From: DATAFF01 sp036265615
GTDB taxonomy: Bacteria; Pseudomonadota; Alphaproteobacteria; Rhizobiales; Aestuariivirgaceae
DNA length: 15,221 nucleotides
Direction: 5' to 3'
Assembly: GCA_036265615.1 (NCBI GenBank)
Contig: DATAOT010000053.1
Span: 1-15,221 of the forward strand
Under the pieces are notes generated by a model. The model did no database searches and had not been told where the DNA came from. It saw nothing but the letters and a program-made list of their open reading frames with translations. The position numbers and the translations under genes are program-made. Of the stretch, positions 1-8,580 are shown in pieces (within the stretch, counting starts at the first letter, position 1; each line of letters begins with the position of its first letter).

Positions 1-275
1 CCATGGCGCTGGCAATCAAGCGCTCGACCCGGCATCTGGTGACAGGCGCGGTGATCAGCGTGCTGGCGCTCATGGTGTCGCTCGACACTTTCCTGTGGAT
101 GCTGCCCATAGCGCTCGGGCTGCTGCTGTCGGCACCGCTGACTTGGTGGACGAGCCTGTCAAGTGCCGGCCTTGCTGCCAGGCGCTCGCGGCTGTTCCTG
201 ATCCCGGAGGAGTCGGGCGCCTTGAGAAGCGTGGCGCCGGAACCGCCCTCTGCCGAACCGGCACGGGTTGCCTGA
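1..275 (+). CDS. opgH: Glucans biosynthesis glucosyltransferase H, C-terminal end (partial)
   Basis: This is the last ~90 residues of a reading frame that runs in from the left edge, with codons in phase from base 3 and TGA at 273-275. The ATG at base 3 is internal, not a start. The segment shows two hydrophobic stretches (about residues 14-30 and 30-48 of the visible part), a basic patch and then the LFLIPEE motif, which is the pattern at the C-terminus of OpgH/MdoH. That inner-membrane enzyme polymerises UDP-glucose into osmoregulated periplasmic (cyclic) glucans, and the glycosyltransferase domain would lie upstream, outside the window. The gene converges on the AruI-like gene and is separated from it by a strong hairpin. 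The assignment rests only on the tail, so it is probable rather than certain. Confidence 0.72.
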   Translation, partial: MALAIKRSTRHLVTGAVISVLALMVSLDTFLWMLPIALGLLLSAPLTWWTSLSSAGLAARRSRLFLIPEESGALRSVAPEPPSAEPARVA

Positions 276-308
276 GTCAAACTCGATTCGAGCACTGCTT
301 CATTTCTC

Positions 309-336
309 CCCTCGCCCCGCGCCAGCGGGGAGAGGG
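309..336. terminator. Hairpin between convergent genes, likely bidirectional terminator / dispersed palindrome
   Basis: The arms 309-320 and 325-336 pair over 12 bases with one mismatch around the loop GCCA. The hairpin sits between the stop codons of opgH (275, +) and the decarboxylase gene (350, -), where a two-way terminator is expected. There is no clear T-run after it on either strand, so intrinsic termination is not proven. Its CCCTC(G/A)CCC...GGG-GAGGG pattern resembles intergenic palindromes dispersed in Rhizobiales genomes, and a similar one lies at 6805-6833. Confidence 0.55.
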
Positions 337-349
337 CGTAGCGGGCGCC

Positions 350-1953
350 TCACCTTGGCAACATGCGCGGCGTCATCTCGATGATGGTCGGGCGGTCGGC
401 GGCGAGCGCGGCGGCGATTGCCGGAAGGATCTCGGCGAGCTTCTGCGGCTTGGCATAGGCGCAGGCATAGGCACGGGCGATGGCGCCGAAATCGGGATTC
501 CTCAGCGTCACCGCATTGGGCTGGATGCCCTTGTTGATCATGTCGTCGCGGATCTGCCCGAGTGCGTCGTTGTTCCACAGAAGGATGACCAGCGGCTGAC
601 CGAGCTCGGCAGCGGTGCCGAGCTCGTTGATGGTGTATTGGAAGCCGTAATCGCCAACCAGCACGGCGGTCGGCAGGTCGGGTCGTCCGGCCTTGGCGCC
701 GATGGCGGCGGGCAGCGCGTAGCCGAGCGTGCCGAAGCCGGCCGGATGCAGCCAGCGGCGCGGCAGGTCCATCGGGAAGATCTCATTGGCGGCATAGGCG
801 ATCTGGGTCATGTCGGAGGCAATGATCGTGTCGCGCGGCAGGGCTTGTCGAATGATATCCAGAACCATGCGCAGATCGGTGCGCAGCCCGTCCTCGTCGG
901 CGGTCTCGCCAGCGAGATGCTCGCGGACAAAGGCGTGTGCCTCGGGATTGCGCCGAAGCTTGCTGCGGTCGGGCAGCGCGGCGGCAAGTGCCGCCAGTGC
1001 CGTTGCGGCATCGGCCAGGATCGGCACGGCGGCGGCATGGGGGCGCACAAGACTCGCGGGATCGATGTCGATCCGGATCAGCTTGCCCGGAATGGCGATC
1101 TTGGTCTCCCACAGATCGGTCTCGGAGATCTCGGTGCCGGCAGCGAGGATCACGTCGGCGCGGTGCAGCGCCTCGCGGATCTTGTCCTGAGACAGCCGGG
1201 TTCCGAGGCAGAGCGGGTGATCGGATGGCACGATGCCCTTGCCGGATATCGTGGTCAGGATCACCGCATCGATCGCCTCGGCGATGGCCAAGGCCGATTC
1301 GCCGGCATCGACGGCACCGCCGCCAAGGATCATCAGCGGGGCGCCGGCCTTGGCGAGCAGAGCCGCGGCGTCGGCAATGGCCTCGCGGTTGGCGGCCGGC
1401 CGGCTCGGAAGCGTGCGGGCGGTCCAGTCATCTCCGGCCGGCATCTTCAAGAGATCGAGCGGCAGCTCGAGATAGGCGGGGCGGGGCCGCTGGCTGGCGA
1501 AGCGGGCAAAAGCCTCGGCGACGCCGTCGCGCACATCCGACGGGGTCAGGGCGGTGATCGCGGCGGTGGTGATGCTGAGCGCCGCGCCGCGCTGGCTCGT
1601 CATCTCGTGCAGGCGGCCGCGGCCTTGTGCGGCATCGGCAATGTCGAGGCTGGAGGAGAGGACGAGCATCGGGACGGAGTCCGACCAGGCCTGGCCCATG
1701 GGCGTGAGGATGTTGGTGAGCCCCGGGCCGGTGATGGTGAAGCAGACGCCCGGCCTGCCGGTGACCCGGGCATAGCCGTCGGCCATGAAGCCGGCGCCCT
1801 GCTCGTGGCGGGTCAGGACATGGCGTATCCCCGAGCGCGGAAGAGCCCGGTACATCTCGACATTGTGGACGCCGGGAATGCCGAAGACGGTGTCGACGCC
1901 ATAGGCTTCGAGAAGCGACACCAGGGCTTCACCCGTGCTCAGTTCCGCGCGCT

Positions 1954-1957
<4 letters not shown>
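350..1957 (-). CDS. ThDP-dependent decarboxylase, 5-guanidino-2-oxopentanoate decarboxylase (AruI)-like
   Basis: The 535-residue protein has the full acetolactate-synthase/pyruvate-decarboxylase fold layout. The N-terminal PYR domain carries the activating glutamate (RHEQ, E52) and FTITGPG. A central domain follows, and the C-terminal PP domain has GDY at 435 and NN at 462-463 as the metal/ThDP motif, with GDY in place of the usual GDG. The N-terminus (GVDTVFGIPGVHNVEMYRAL) and the NNDALGQIRDDMI segment match what I know of AruI-type enzymes. AruI decarboxylates 2-ketoarginine to 4-guanidinobutyraldehyde in the arginine transaminase pathway. A different 2-oxo acid is possible, as this superfamily is hard to assign. 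The ATG overlaps the stop of dppF by 4 bases (1954-1957), so the gene is translationally coupled as the last gene of the dpp operon. That suggests it acts on what the transporter brings in. ThDP enzyme: very sure; AruI function: moderate. Confidence 0.8.
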
Positions 1958-2990
<1,033 letters not shown>

Positions 2991-2994
<4 letters not shown>

Positions 2995-3989
2995 TCGGCG
3001 GCCTCACGTCCGGGATGGCCGAGGGGGACGCCGCTGAGCAGCGGGAAATGGCAAAGCGCATCACCGAGCTCCGGGCTTGCCGGCTTGGGCTCGACGACAC
3101 GGCAGAATTCGACGGCATTGCGGCAGCGCGGCGAAAAGAGGCAGCCGGTCGGGCGATCGAACTGGCCGGGAACCACGCCTGGAATCGAGGGAAGGCGACG
3201 GCTCAGGGCTCGCTCCGGAAGTGCTGCCAGGAGGGCTGCCGTGTAAGGATGATGGGGATCGGCGAACAGGCCGATGACCTCCTGCTCCTCGACCTTCTGG
3301 CCGGCATAGTGGACCGAGACGCGCCGTGCAGTCTCGGCGACCACGCCCATGTCATGGGTGATCAGGACGAGGCCCATGCCGGTCGTGCGCTGGAGCTTGA
3401 GCAGCAGGTCGAGGATCTGCGCCTGGATGGTGACGTCGAGGGCGGTGGTGGGCTCGTCGGCGATAAGCAGGCGCGGATTGCAGGAGATCGCCATGGCGAT
3501 CATGACGCGCTGGCTCATGCCGCCCGACAGCTGGTGCGGGAAGGCGCCGAGGCGCCGCTCGGGATCGCCGATGCCGACCTCGCGCAGGAGCTCCACGGCG
3601 CGGGCGCGACGCTCGGCCTTGCCCATGTCGAGATGCACTTTAAGCGCCTCGGTCAGCTGATAGCCGACCGTGTAGCAGGGATTGAGGCTCGACATCGGTT
3701 CCTGGAAGATCATCGCCATGTCGTTGCCGATGATGCGGCGGCGCTCGCGGGGGGTGATGGCGAGCAGATCGATGCCCTGGAATTCGAGCCGGTCGGCGGT
3801 AACCTGGGCGGTCCATGGCAACAGCCCCATCAACGCCAGCATGGCGACCGACTTGCCGGAACCGGATTCACCGACAATGGCCAGCACCTCGCTTGGCTCG
3901 AGCGCCAGCGAAACCCGGTCGACCGCGCGGAAATTGCCATGGCTGGTGGTGAAGTCGACGCAGAGATTTTCGATGGCGAGAAGCGGCAT
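2991..3989 (-). CDS. dppD: Peptide ABC transporter ATP-binding protein, DppD-type
   Basis: This is the second ATPase of the importer, expected to pair with DppF, and 332 residues long from the chosen start. Walker A GESGSGKS is at 40-47, the Q-loop glutamine at 96 (FQEPMSSLNP), signature LSGGM at 154-158, Walker B LLIADE at 174-179 and switch histidine 212 (THDMGVV). The C-terminal extension has the GCLFSPRC cysteine motif typical of Opp/Dpp ATPases. The frame is open much further upstream, but ATG 3989 is preferred. AAAAGG lies 5 bases before it, the protein then begins with the family-typical MPLLAIENL, and the in-frame ATG at 4019 has no ribosome binding site. The stop overlaps the dppF start by 4 bases. 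An 80-base gap separates it from the unrecognised gene upstream. Confidence 0.9.
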
Positions 3990-4069
3990 CGCGGCCTTTT
4001 CGTCGAGGTTTATCGGCATTATATTGCACGTCAGGCCGCTGTGTTTCACGCGAATCCGGCGGCAGGAGC

Positions 4070-4729
4070 TCAAGATGGCTGGTCCAATCGTTCCGATTGC
4101 CTGAAAATATCCTCGAGATCGCGGCGGGAGCGCTCGACAATGTCGGTGGCCCGGCGTTCGCTCAAGGCGAGGTCCAGCCCGAAAGCCGCGGCAAAGCCCG
4201 CCAGATCGGATACCGCCGCCTCGCCCAGCATCTTCTGCAATTCCAAGAGCTCGAGCAAGGTGCGGATGACTTTTCGCTTCTCCGGCTGCGACTGGGCGAG
4301 AAACTGCGGGTCGCGAAGGTCGCGGGTGATCAGGTTGGTCTGACGCGCGGCGCGGTAATATTGCACCACGGCATGGATCACCGGGGCGGGAAGTATGGTG
4401 ATGTCGTTCTTCACCGAGTCGAACACGAAATCGGTATCGTCGGGGGTGGCGAAGGGGTTGTCCTGGGCGAGCGCATAGCGCGCTTCCTCGGGCGTGAGCT
4501 GGCGACGATTGGCAAGCAGCCCGGCCAGAATCTCGGAATGGAGCGCGACGACGATGTCGAGAACGCGCTGGTCGCGGGCCTCGGTCTCGCGCAGGCGCTC
4601 CGCTTCGCGCTCGCTCATCTCCTTGAGCCGGTCGGCGCGGGTGGCCAGATACCAGGTCAAGACGCCGACACAGGCGGCGACGATGGTGCCGACGGCGCCG
4701 ATGAGCGCACTTATGAACTCGGTTGTCAT
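4070..4729 (-). CDS. Unrecognised membrane-anchored protein with predicted coiled coil
   Basis: The 219-residue product matches no family I recognise. One hydrophobic segment at about 5-28 (FISALIGAVGTIVAACVGVL) is followed directly by a charged helix rich in Arg/Glu (about 31-55), which looks like a short coiled coil. A mostly helical soluble domain follows to the C-terminus. Basic residues after the membrane segment suggest a cytoplasmic soluble part by the positive-inside rule. It lies between dppC and dppD on the same strand, a position not occupied in classical dpp operons. The ATG at 4729 has no clear Shine-Dalgarno sequence. A plausible promoter at 4768-4797 suggests it can be transcribed separately. 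It might be a transporter accessory or an inserted unrelated gene; nothing in the sequence decides. Its length, good codon pattern and lack of a better frame support a real gene. Confidence 0.7.
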   Translation of the reverse strand: MTTEFISALIGAVGTIVAACVGVLTWYLATRADRLKEMSEREAERLRETEARDQRVLDIVVALHSEILAGLLANRRQLTPEEARYALAQDNPFATPDDTDFVFDSVKNDITILPAPVIHAVVQYYRAARQTNLITRDLRDPQFLAQSQPEKRKVIRTLLELLELQKMLGEAAVSDLAGFAAAFGLDLALSERRATDIVERSRRDLEDIFRQSERLDQPS

Positions 4730-4767
4730 GGGTGGTTGTCAGGCGGCTGTTGCAAAGGGCGGACGCA

Positions 4768-4797
4768 ACTATATTCGATGGGGCGCGAGAGGAGCAA
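4768..4797 (-). promoter_or_regulatory. Possible sigma-70-type promoter for the unrecognised gene
   Basis: On the minus strand a -35-like TTGCTC (4792-4797) and a -10-like TATAGT (4768-4773) are separated by 18 bases. The ATG at 4729 lies about 38 bases downstream of the -10 box. The 150-base gap between dppC and this gene is otherwise unusually long for this tightly packed operon. The match is by eye only, and promoters in GC-rich alphaproteobacteria are hard to predict. Confidence 0.4.
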
Positions 4798-4873
4798 TTC
4801 GATGGCACAAAAAACGCGCCCCACGCCGAGTCGGGTGCCGCCGATCAACGACTGCTCCAAGACGGAGCACTTG

Positions 4874-4885
4874 TCATGCTCTAGC
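4874..4885 (-). repeat. Short dispersed motif GCTAGAGCATGA, copy 1
   Basis: Read on the minus strand, this 12-mer is identical to the one at 14841-14852 (+). In both places its TAG is the stop codon of the preceding gene, here dppC. Motifs beginning AGAGCATGA are frequent in intergenic DNA of Rhizobiales as I remember them, usually as part of longer palindromes. Here GAGCA and TGCTC (4865-4881) could form a 5-bp stem. Confidence 0.45.
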
Positions 4886-5783
4886 TGCGTTTCAACCTGG
4901 GGTCGAGGGCATCGCGTAAGCCGTCACCGAACAGGTTGATGCTGACGACCGTGATCAGGATGGCAAGGCCGGGGAAGGTGACGATCCAGGGCGCGGCCAG
5001 AATGAATTCGCGACTGTCGGCGAGCATTGCGCCCCATTCGGGCGTCGGGGGCTGGGCGCCAAGACCAAGGAAGCCGAGGCCCGCCGCCTCGAGAATGGCA
5101 TCGGAGACGCCAAGTGCCGCCTGGACGATGAGGGGTGCCAGGCAATTGGGAAGCACGGTGAAGAGCATCAGGCGCAGCTTGCCGACGCCGGCAACGCGGG
5201 CGGCGGTGACGTAGTCACGGGACAGTTCCGAAAGCGCCGAGGCGCGGATCAGGCGGACATATCTGGGAAGGTAGACGATCGTCACCGCAATGATGGTGTT
5301 GGTGAGGTTGGGCCCGATGACCGCAATGATGAGAATGGCGAGCACCAGCGAGGGAATCGCCACGATCAGGTCCATGATGCGGAGCGCGACAACATCGACG
5401 ATGCCGCCGAAAGCGGCCGCGGCCAGACCGAGCGCCACCCCGAGCACGGCCGACACCACCATGACCGAGAGACCGATGAACAGCGAAATCCGCGCGCCAT
5501 AGATGATGCGCGAGAGCATGTCGCGGCCGAGCGGATCGGTGCCAAGCAGGAAACGTGGGTTGCCACCTTCGACCCAGGCGGGCGGCAGTTTGGCAAAGCC
5601 GCGAAACTGCTCGATCGGCGAATGCGGCGCGAGCAACGGTGCGAAAACGGCGACGAAGCAGATGGCGCCGACCACGATCAATCCGATCACCGCGCCGCGA
5701 TTTTCGCGAAAGGAGTGCCAGAATTCGGCCAGCGGACTCGGCGGAGCAGGGCGGGCTCTGGCAAGCGCGACATCAGCGGGCAT
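4881..5783 (-). CDS. dppC: Peptide ABC transporter permease, DppC-type
   Basis: The 300-residue inner-membrane permease has the same length as E. coli DppC. The N-terminal cytoplasmic segment is followed by a first membrane helix at about 31-52. A periplasmic stretch follows with the conserved GTDPLGRDMLSR motif (81-92), then five further helices. The cytoplasmic EAA-type loop that contacts the ATPases is at about 191-211 (YVTAARVAGVGKLRLM). The C-terminus LFGDGLRDALDPR is family-typical. It partners with DppB to form the pore of a type I peptide importer. The ATG at 5783 overlaps the dppB stop by 11 bases, which implies coupled translation. The stop codon TAG lies inside a 12-base motif shared with the end of the dehydratase gene near 14841. 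Confidence 0.92.
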   Translation of the reverse strand: MPADVALARARPAPPSPLAEFWHSFRENRGAVIGLIVVGAICFVAVFAPLLAPHSPIEQFRGFAKLPPAWVEGGNPRFLLGTDPLGRDMLSRIIYGARISLFIGLSVMVVSAVLGVALGLAAAAFGGIVDVVALRIMDLIVAIPSLVLAILIIAVIGPNLTNTIIAVTIVYLPRYVRLIRASALSELSRDYVTAARVAGVGKLRLMLFTVLPNCLAPLIVQAALGVSDAILEAAGLGFLGLGAQPPTPEWGAMLADSREFILAAPWIVTFPGLAILITVVSINLFGDGLRDALDPRLKRS

Positions 5784-6786
5784 GGCGGATCCGCGGATTG
5801 ATGAGGCTGTAGAGCATGTCGATCAAAAGGTTGAGGACTATGACGAGGCTGGTGATCAGGAGAATACCGCCCTGGAGTGCCGGATAGTCGCGCCTGTTGA
5901 TCGATTCGATCAGCCAACTGCCGACACCTGGCCAGGAGAATATGGTCTCGGTGAGGACGGCGCCGGCCATCAGCGTCGTCACGGAAAGGCCAATGATGGT
6001 GACGACCGGAATGAGGGCATTGCGCAAGGCATGGATGCCAATGACACGAAAGGGTGAAAGGCCCTTGGCGCGCGCCGTGCGGACATAGTCCTCCTCGAGA
6101 ACCTCGAGCATGGAGGAACGCGTCATGCGGGCGATCACCGCGAGCGGGATGGTGCCAAGCACGATGGCCGGCAGAATGAGATGCCGCAAGGCGTCGATGA
6201 ATGCGCCTTCCTGGTCGGAGAGCAGGCTGTCGATCAGCATGAAGCCGGTGACGGGCTCAAAATAATATTTGATGAGATCGATCCGGCCGGAGACGGGAGT
6301 CCAACCGAGATAGCCGGAGAACAACATGATCAAGAGGAGGCCCCACCAGAAGATCGGCATGGAATAGCCGGTGAGTGCCGAGCCCATGAGGGCTTGGTCA
6401 TAAAAGGAGCCGCGCCTGACTGCGGCCACGACGCCGGCGGGAATGCCAAGCACGACCGCGAACAGCATGGCGGCGGTGGCGAGCTCGAGCGTTGCGGGAA
6501 AAAGCTGGAGGAACTCGGTGAGGACCTTTTCGTGGCTGATGATGGAGGTGCCGAAATCGCCATGCAGGATGTTCCACACATAATCGAGGAACTGGCGCCA
6601 GACAGGCTGGTCGAGCCCCATTTCGTGGCGCAGCATTTCGAGTCGCTCGGGCGAGATGCCGCGCTCGCCACGCCTCACCTCGATGGGATCGCCCGGCACG
6701 AGGCGAATCAGCATGAAGGTGATGAACATCAAGGCCACGAAGGTGGGCAGCGTGATCGCCGCGCGCCTCAGGATAAATGCAAGCAT
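5773..6786 (-). CDS. dppB: Peptide ABC transporter permease, DppB-type
   Basis: The 337-residue inner-membrane permease is close in length to E. coli DppB (339). It begins MLAFILRRAAITLPT, the usual start of this family, with the first helix ending at LVPGDP (29-34). Six membrane helices can be read, and the cytoplasmic EAA-type loop is at about 233-255 (DYVRTARAKGL). The PGVGSWLIESINRRDYPALQG segment near the C-terminus is highly typical. The frame stays open to a TTG at 6846, but that would add 20 Pro/Arg/Gly-rich residues encoded by a hairpin, so ATG 6786 is preferred. No strong Shine-Dalgarno sequence precedes it. The stop overlaps dppC by 11 bases. The 71-base gap to dppA contains the hairpin at 6805-6833. 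Confidence 0.92.
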   Translation of the reverse strand: MLAFILRRAAITLPTFVALMFITFMLIRLVPGDPIEVRRGERGISPERLEMLRHEMGLDQPVWRQFLDYVWNILHGDFGTSIISHEKVLTEFLQLFPATLELATAAMLFAVVLGIPAGVVAAVRRGSFYDQALMGSALTGYSMPIFWWGLLLIMLFSGYLGWTPVSGRIDLIKYYFEPVTGFMLIDSLLSDQEGAFIDALRHLILPAIVLGTIPLAVIARMTRSSMLEVLEEDYVRTARAKGLSPFRVIGIHALRNALIPVVTIIGLSVTTLMAGAVLTETIFSWPGVGSWLIESINRRDYPALQGGILLITSLVIVLNLLIDMLYSLINPRIRHAR

Positions 6787-6804
6787 GATCGTCGACCGAC
6801 CGAT

Positions 6805-6833
6805 CCCCTCACCCGGCCGATCCGGGCGAGGGG
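6805..6833. repeat. Strong intercistronic hairpin between dppA and dppB
   Basis: The arms 6805-6816 and 6822-6833 pair over 12 bases with one mismatch around a 5-base loop. It lies 25 bases past the dppA stop and 19 bases before the dppB start. Hairpins at this place commonly raise the level of the binding-protein mRNA over the permease and ATPase messages, by protecting the 3' end or by partial termination. That role is inference here. The sequence is of the same kind as the palindrome at 309-336. Confidence 0.6.
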
Positions 6834-6857
6834 CAGGCTCGTTCAATCTACCTTAAA

Positions 6858-8450
6858 CTACTTCACATCGACGCCGAAGAATTCGTGGCGTCCAAGTGGC
6901 GAGACCTTGTATCCCGTCACCTCCTTGCGTACCGGCTCGAACACCGTCGAATGGGCGATGGTGAACCAGGGAGCCTCTTCCTTGAAGATCTTCTGCATAT
7001 CTTCGTAGATCGCGGTACGCTGCTCCTTGTCGGACAGGGTACGCGCCTTGAGCAGCCCGTCATTGAATTGCTTGTTGCACCACTTCGAGATGTTCTGCGA
7101 GTTCGGCTTGCCATCGGGGCTGCAGCCGAGAAGGAAGAAGAAGTTGTCGGGATCACCATTGTCGCCGGTCCAGCCGAGCAGCCCCATCTGGTGCTCGCCC
7201 GCCTGCAACCGCTTGCGGTACTCGCCCCATTCATAGGAGACGAGCTTGGCGTTGATGCCGACCTTGGCAAGATCGGCCTGCATCATCTCGGCCATCCGCT
7301 TGGCATTGGGATTGTAGGGACGCTGCACCGGCATCCACCACAAATCGGTATCGAGGTTCTCGACGCCGGCCGCCTTCAGCATCTCCTTGGCCTTGTCGGG
7401 ATTGTAGTCGTAATCCTTGGTGGCTTCGGAGTAGGACCAGATGGTCGGCGGGATCGGGTTCTTGGCCGGCTGGCCAGCGCCCTGATAGACCTCCTTCAGG
7501 ATATCGGCTTTATCGATGGCCATGTTGATGGCCTGGCGCACCTCCTTCTTGTCGAAGGGCGGCTTGGTGGCGTTCATCGACAGATACCCGACATTGAGCC
7601 CTGCCTGGTCGAGCAGCGTCAAATCCTTGTTGGCCCTGATCGCATCGAGATCCGCCGGATTTGGCGCGATCATCACCTGGCACTCGTTCGCCTTGAGCTT
7701 GGCAAGGCGGGCCGAGGGATCCTTGGTGATGGCGAACACCAGATCATCGATGTGAGGCTTGCCACCCCAATAGTCGGCGAACCCCTTGTAGCGGATGACC
7801 GCGTCCTTCTGATAATTGACGAATTGGAACGGGCCGGTGCCGATCGGTTCCTGATCGACTTTCTCCGGTGTTCCCGCCTTCATCATCGCATCGGCATATT
7901 CGGCCGACAGGATGGTGGCGAAATCCATGGCAAGATTGGCGACGATCGGGGCATTTGGCTCCTTCAGCTTGAACACGACCGTGTAGTCGTCTTTCTTCTC
8001 GATGGACTCAAGGAGATCAGGCATGCCCATGTCGTTGAAGTAGTCATAAGCGCCGCCCGAGACCTTGTGATAGGGATGATCGTCCTTCCATTGGCGATTG
8101 AACGAGAACAGGACGTCGTCGGCGTTGAAATCGCGGGTCGGCTTGAAATGCTTGTTGGAATGAAACTTGACGCCCTTGCGGAGGTTGAAGGTGATCGTCT
8201 TGCCGTCCTCGGAAACGGTGTACTTCTCGGCGAGACCGGGGATGACATTGACGGTGCCGCGCTCGAACTCCACGAGCTGATTGTAGATGCCGCGCGCCGC
8301 ATCGAGGCTGGTCCCAGTGGTGTTGAGTGACGGGTTGAAGTTCTCCGGCGAACCTTCCGAGCAGTAAACCAGAGATTTTGCCATTGCCGGGCCAGCGGCA
8401 AGCATGGCGGTCCCCAGCAATGCGGCAGCGAAAAGCCTGACAGCTCTCAT
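6858..8450 (-). CDS. dppA: Periplasmic dipeptide-binding protein, DppA-type
   Basis: The 530-residue family 5 solute-binding protein captures the ligand in the periplasm for DppBCDF. The signal peptide is residues 1-24, with cleavage expected after AMA. The mature start KSLVYCSEGSPENFNPSLNT is very close to E. coli DppA (about 535 aa with signal). Also DppA-like are KVSGGAYDYF, MDFATILSAEYADAMMKAGT, NPNAKRMAEMMQADLAKVG, GWTGDNGDPDNFFFLLG and AHSTVFEPVRKEVTGY. Four cysteines sit at the positions I recall for the two disulfides of E. coli DppA. ATG 8450 is chosen because GGGAGGA lies about 7 bases upstream and the signal peptide starts there; the open frame extends further without support. E. 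coli DppA binds dipeptides and haem, but rhizobial relatives may bind other ligands. Confidence 0.93.
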   Translation of the reverse strand: MRAVRLFAAALLGTAMLAAGPAMAKSLVYCSEGSPENFNPSLNTTGTSLDAARGIYNQLVEFERGTVNVIPGLAEKYTVSEDGKTITFNLRKGVKFHSNKHFKPTRDFNADDVLFSFNRQWKDDHPYHKVSGGAYDYFNDMGMPDLLESIEKKDDYTVVFKLKEPNAPIVANLAMDFATILSAEYADAMMKAGTPEKVDQEPIGTGPFQFVNYQKDAVIRYKGFADYWGGKPHIDDLVFAITKDPSARLAKLKANECQVMIAPNPADLDAIRANKDLTLLDQAGLNVGYLSMNATKPPFDKKEVRQAINMAIDKADILKEVYQGAGQPAKNPIPPTIWSYSEATKDYDYNPDKAKEMLKAAGVENLDTDLWWMPVQRPYNPNAKRMAEMMQADLAKVGINAKLVSYEWGEYRKRLQAGEHQMGLLGWTGDNGDPDNFFFLLGCSPDGKPNSQNISKWCNKQFNDGLLKARTLSDKEQRTAIYEDMQKIFKEEAPWFTIAHSTVFEPVRKEVTGYKVSPLGRHEFFGVDVK

Positions 8451-8580
8451 TTCATTCCTCCCAATAACGAGCAGATCAGTGATTGTTTTTTCATTCAGCT
8501 TCGGCGATCTAAGCAGCTTTTCCGGGGTTTGGAAACCATGTGCCATCCGCCTCGAGACCGGCACCATAGGAGAACATGCC
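8451..8580. promoter_or_regulatory. Divergent control region between dppA and the ectoine hydrolase-like gene
   Basis: These 130 bases separate two divergent genes, so promoters for both must lie here or overlap the 5' ends. The dppA side has a T-rich stretch (about 8482-8490) and a strong Shine-Dalgarno sequence. An imperfect palindrome GGTTTGGAAACC at 8526-8537 (5-base arms, 2-base centre) lies roughly midway and is a possible operator. I could not identify convincing -35/-10 pairs by eye. No regulator gene is adjacent. Confidence 0.45.
8568..8572 (+). promoter_or_regulatory. Ribosome binding site that supports a TTG start at 8581
   Basis: AGGAG ends 8 bases before TTG 8581, a good spacing. 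The first in-frame ATG (8605) has no such sequence. Family members begin a few residues before the SEYDRRIQKTR segment, which fits TTG and not the ATG. An out-of-frame ATG at 8576 is only 3 bases from AGGAG and stops after two codons. Confidence 0.65.

Noticed and set aside
3990..4808. N-terminal extension of dppD to a 605-residue protein
   Set aside because: The added part runs antiphase through the unrecognised membrane-protein gene and is Arg/Pro-rich. ATG 3989 has a ribosome binding site and gives the standard length.
4802..4939. 45-codon plus-strand frame with AGGAG before its ATG
   Set aside because: It runs antisense into the end of dppC, is rich in Ser/Arg/Pro and has no promoter-like sequence I can support. 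The Shine-Dalgarno match alone is not enough.
6787..6846. 20-residue N-terminal extension of dppB from a TTG
   Set aside because: It is encoded by the intercistronic hairpin and is not family-like. ATG 6786 gives the usual DppB start.
6885..8330. 481-codon plus-strand frame
   Set aside because: It is antisense to dppA, which matches E. coli DppA throughout. The translation looks compositional only.
8442..8457. Two-codon micro-frame (ATG AAA TGA) overlapping the dppA start
   Set aside because: Its ATG lies only about one base from the Shine-Dalgarno sequence, too close for efficient use; it is probably coincidental.
8404..8580. Longer start of the ectoine hydrolase-like gene at ATG 8404
   Set aside because: It would overlap the start of dppA and the divergent control region. 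The TTG at 8581 has a good AGGAG and matches family length.
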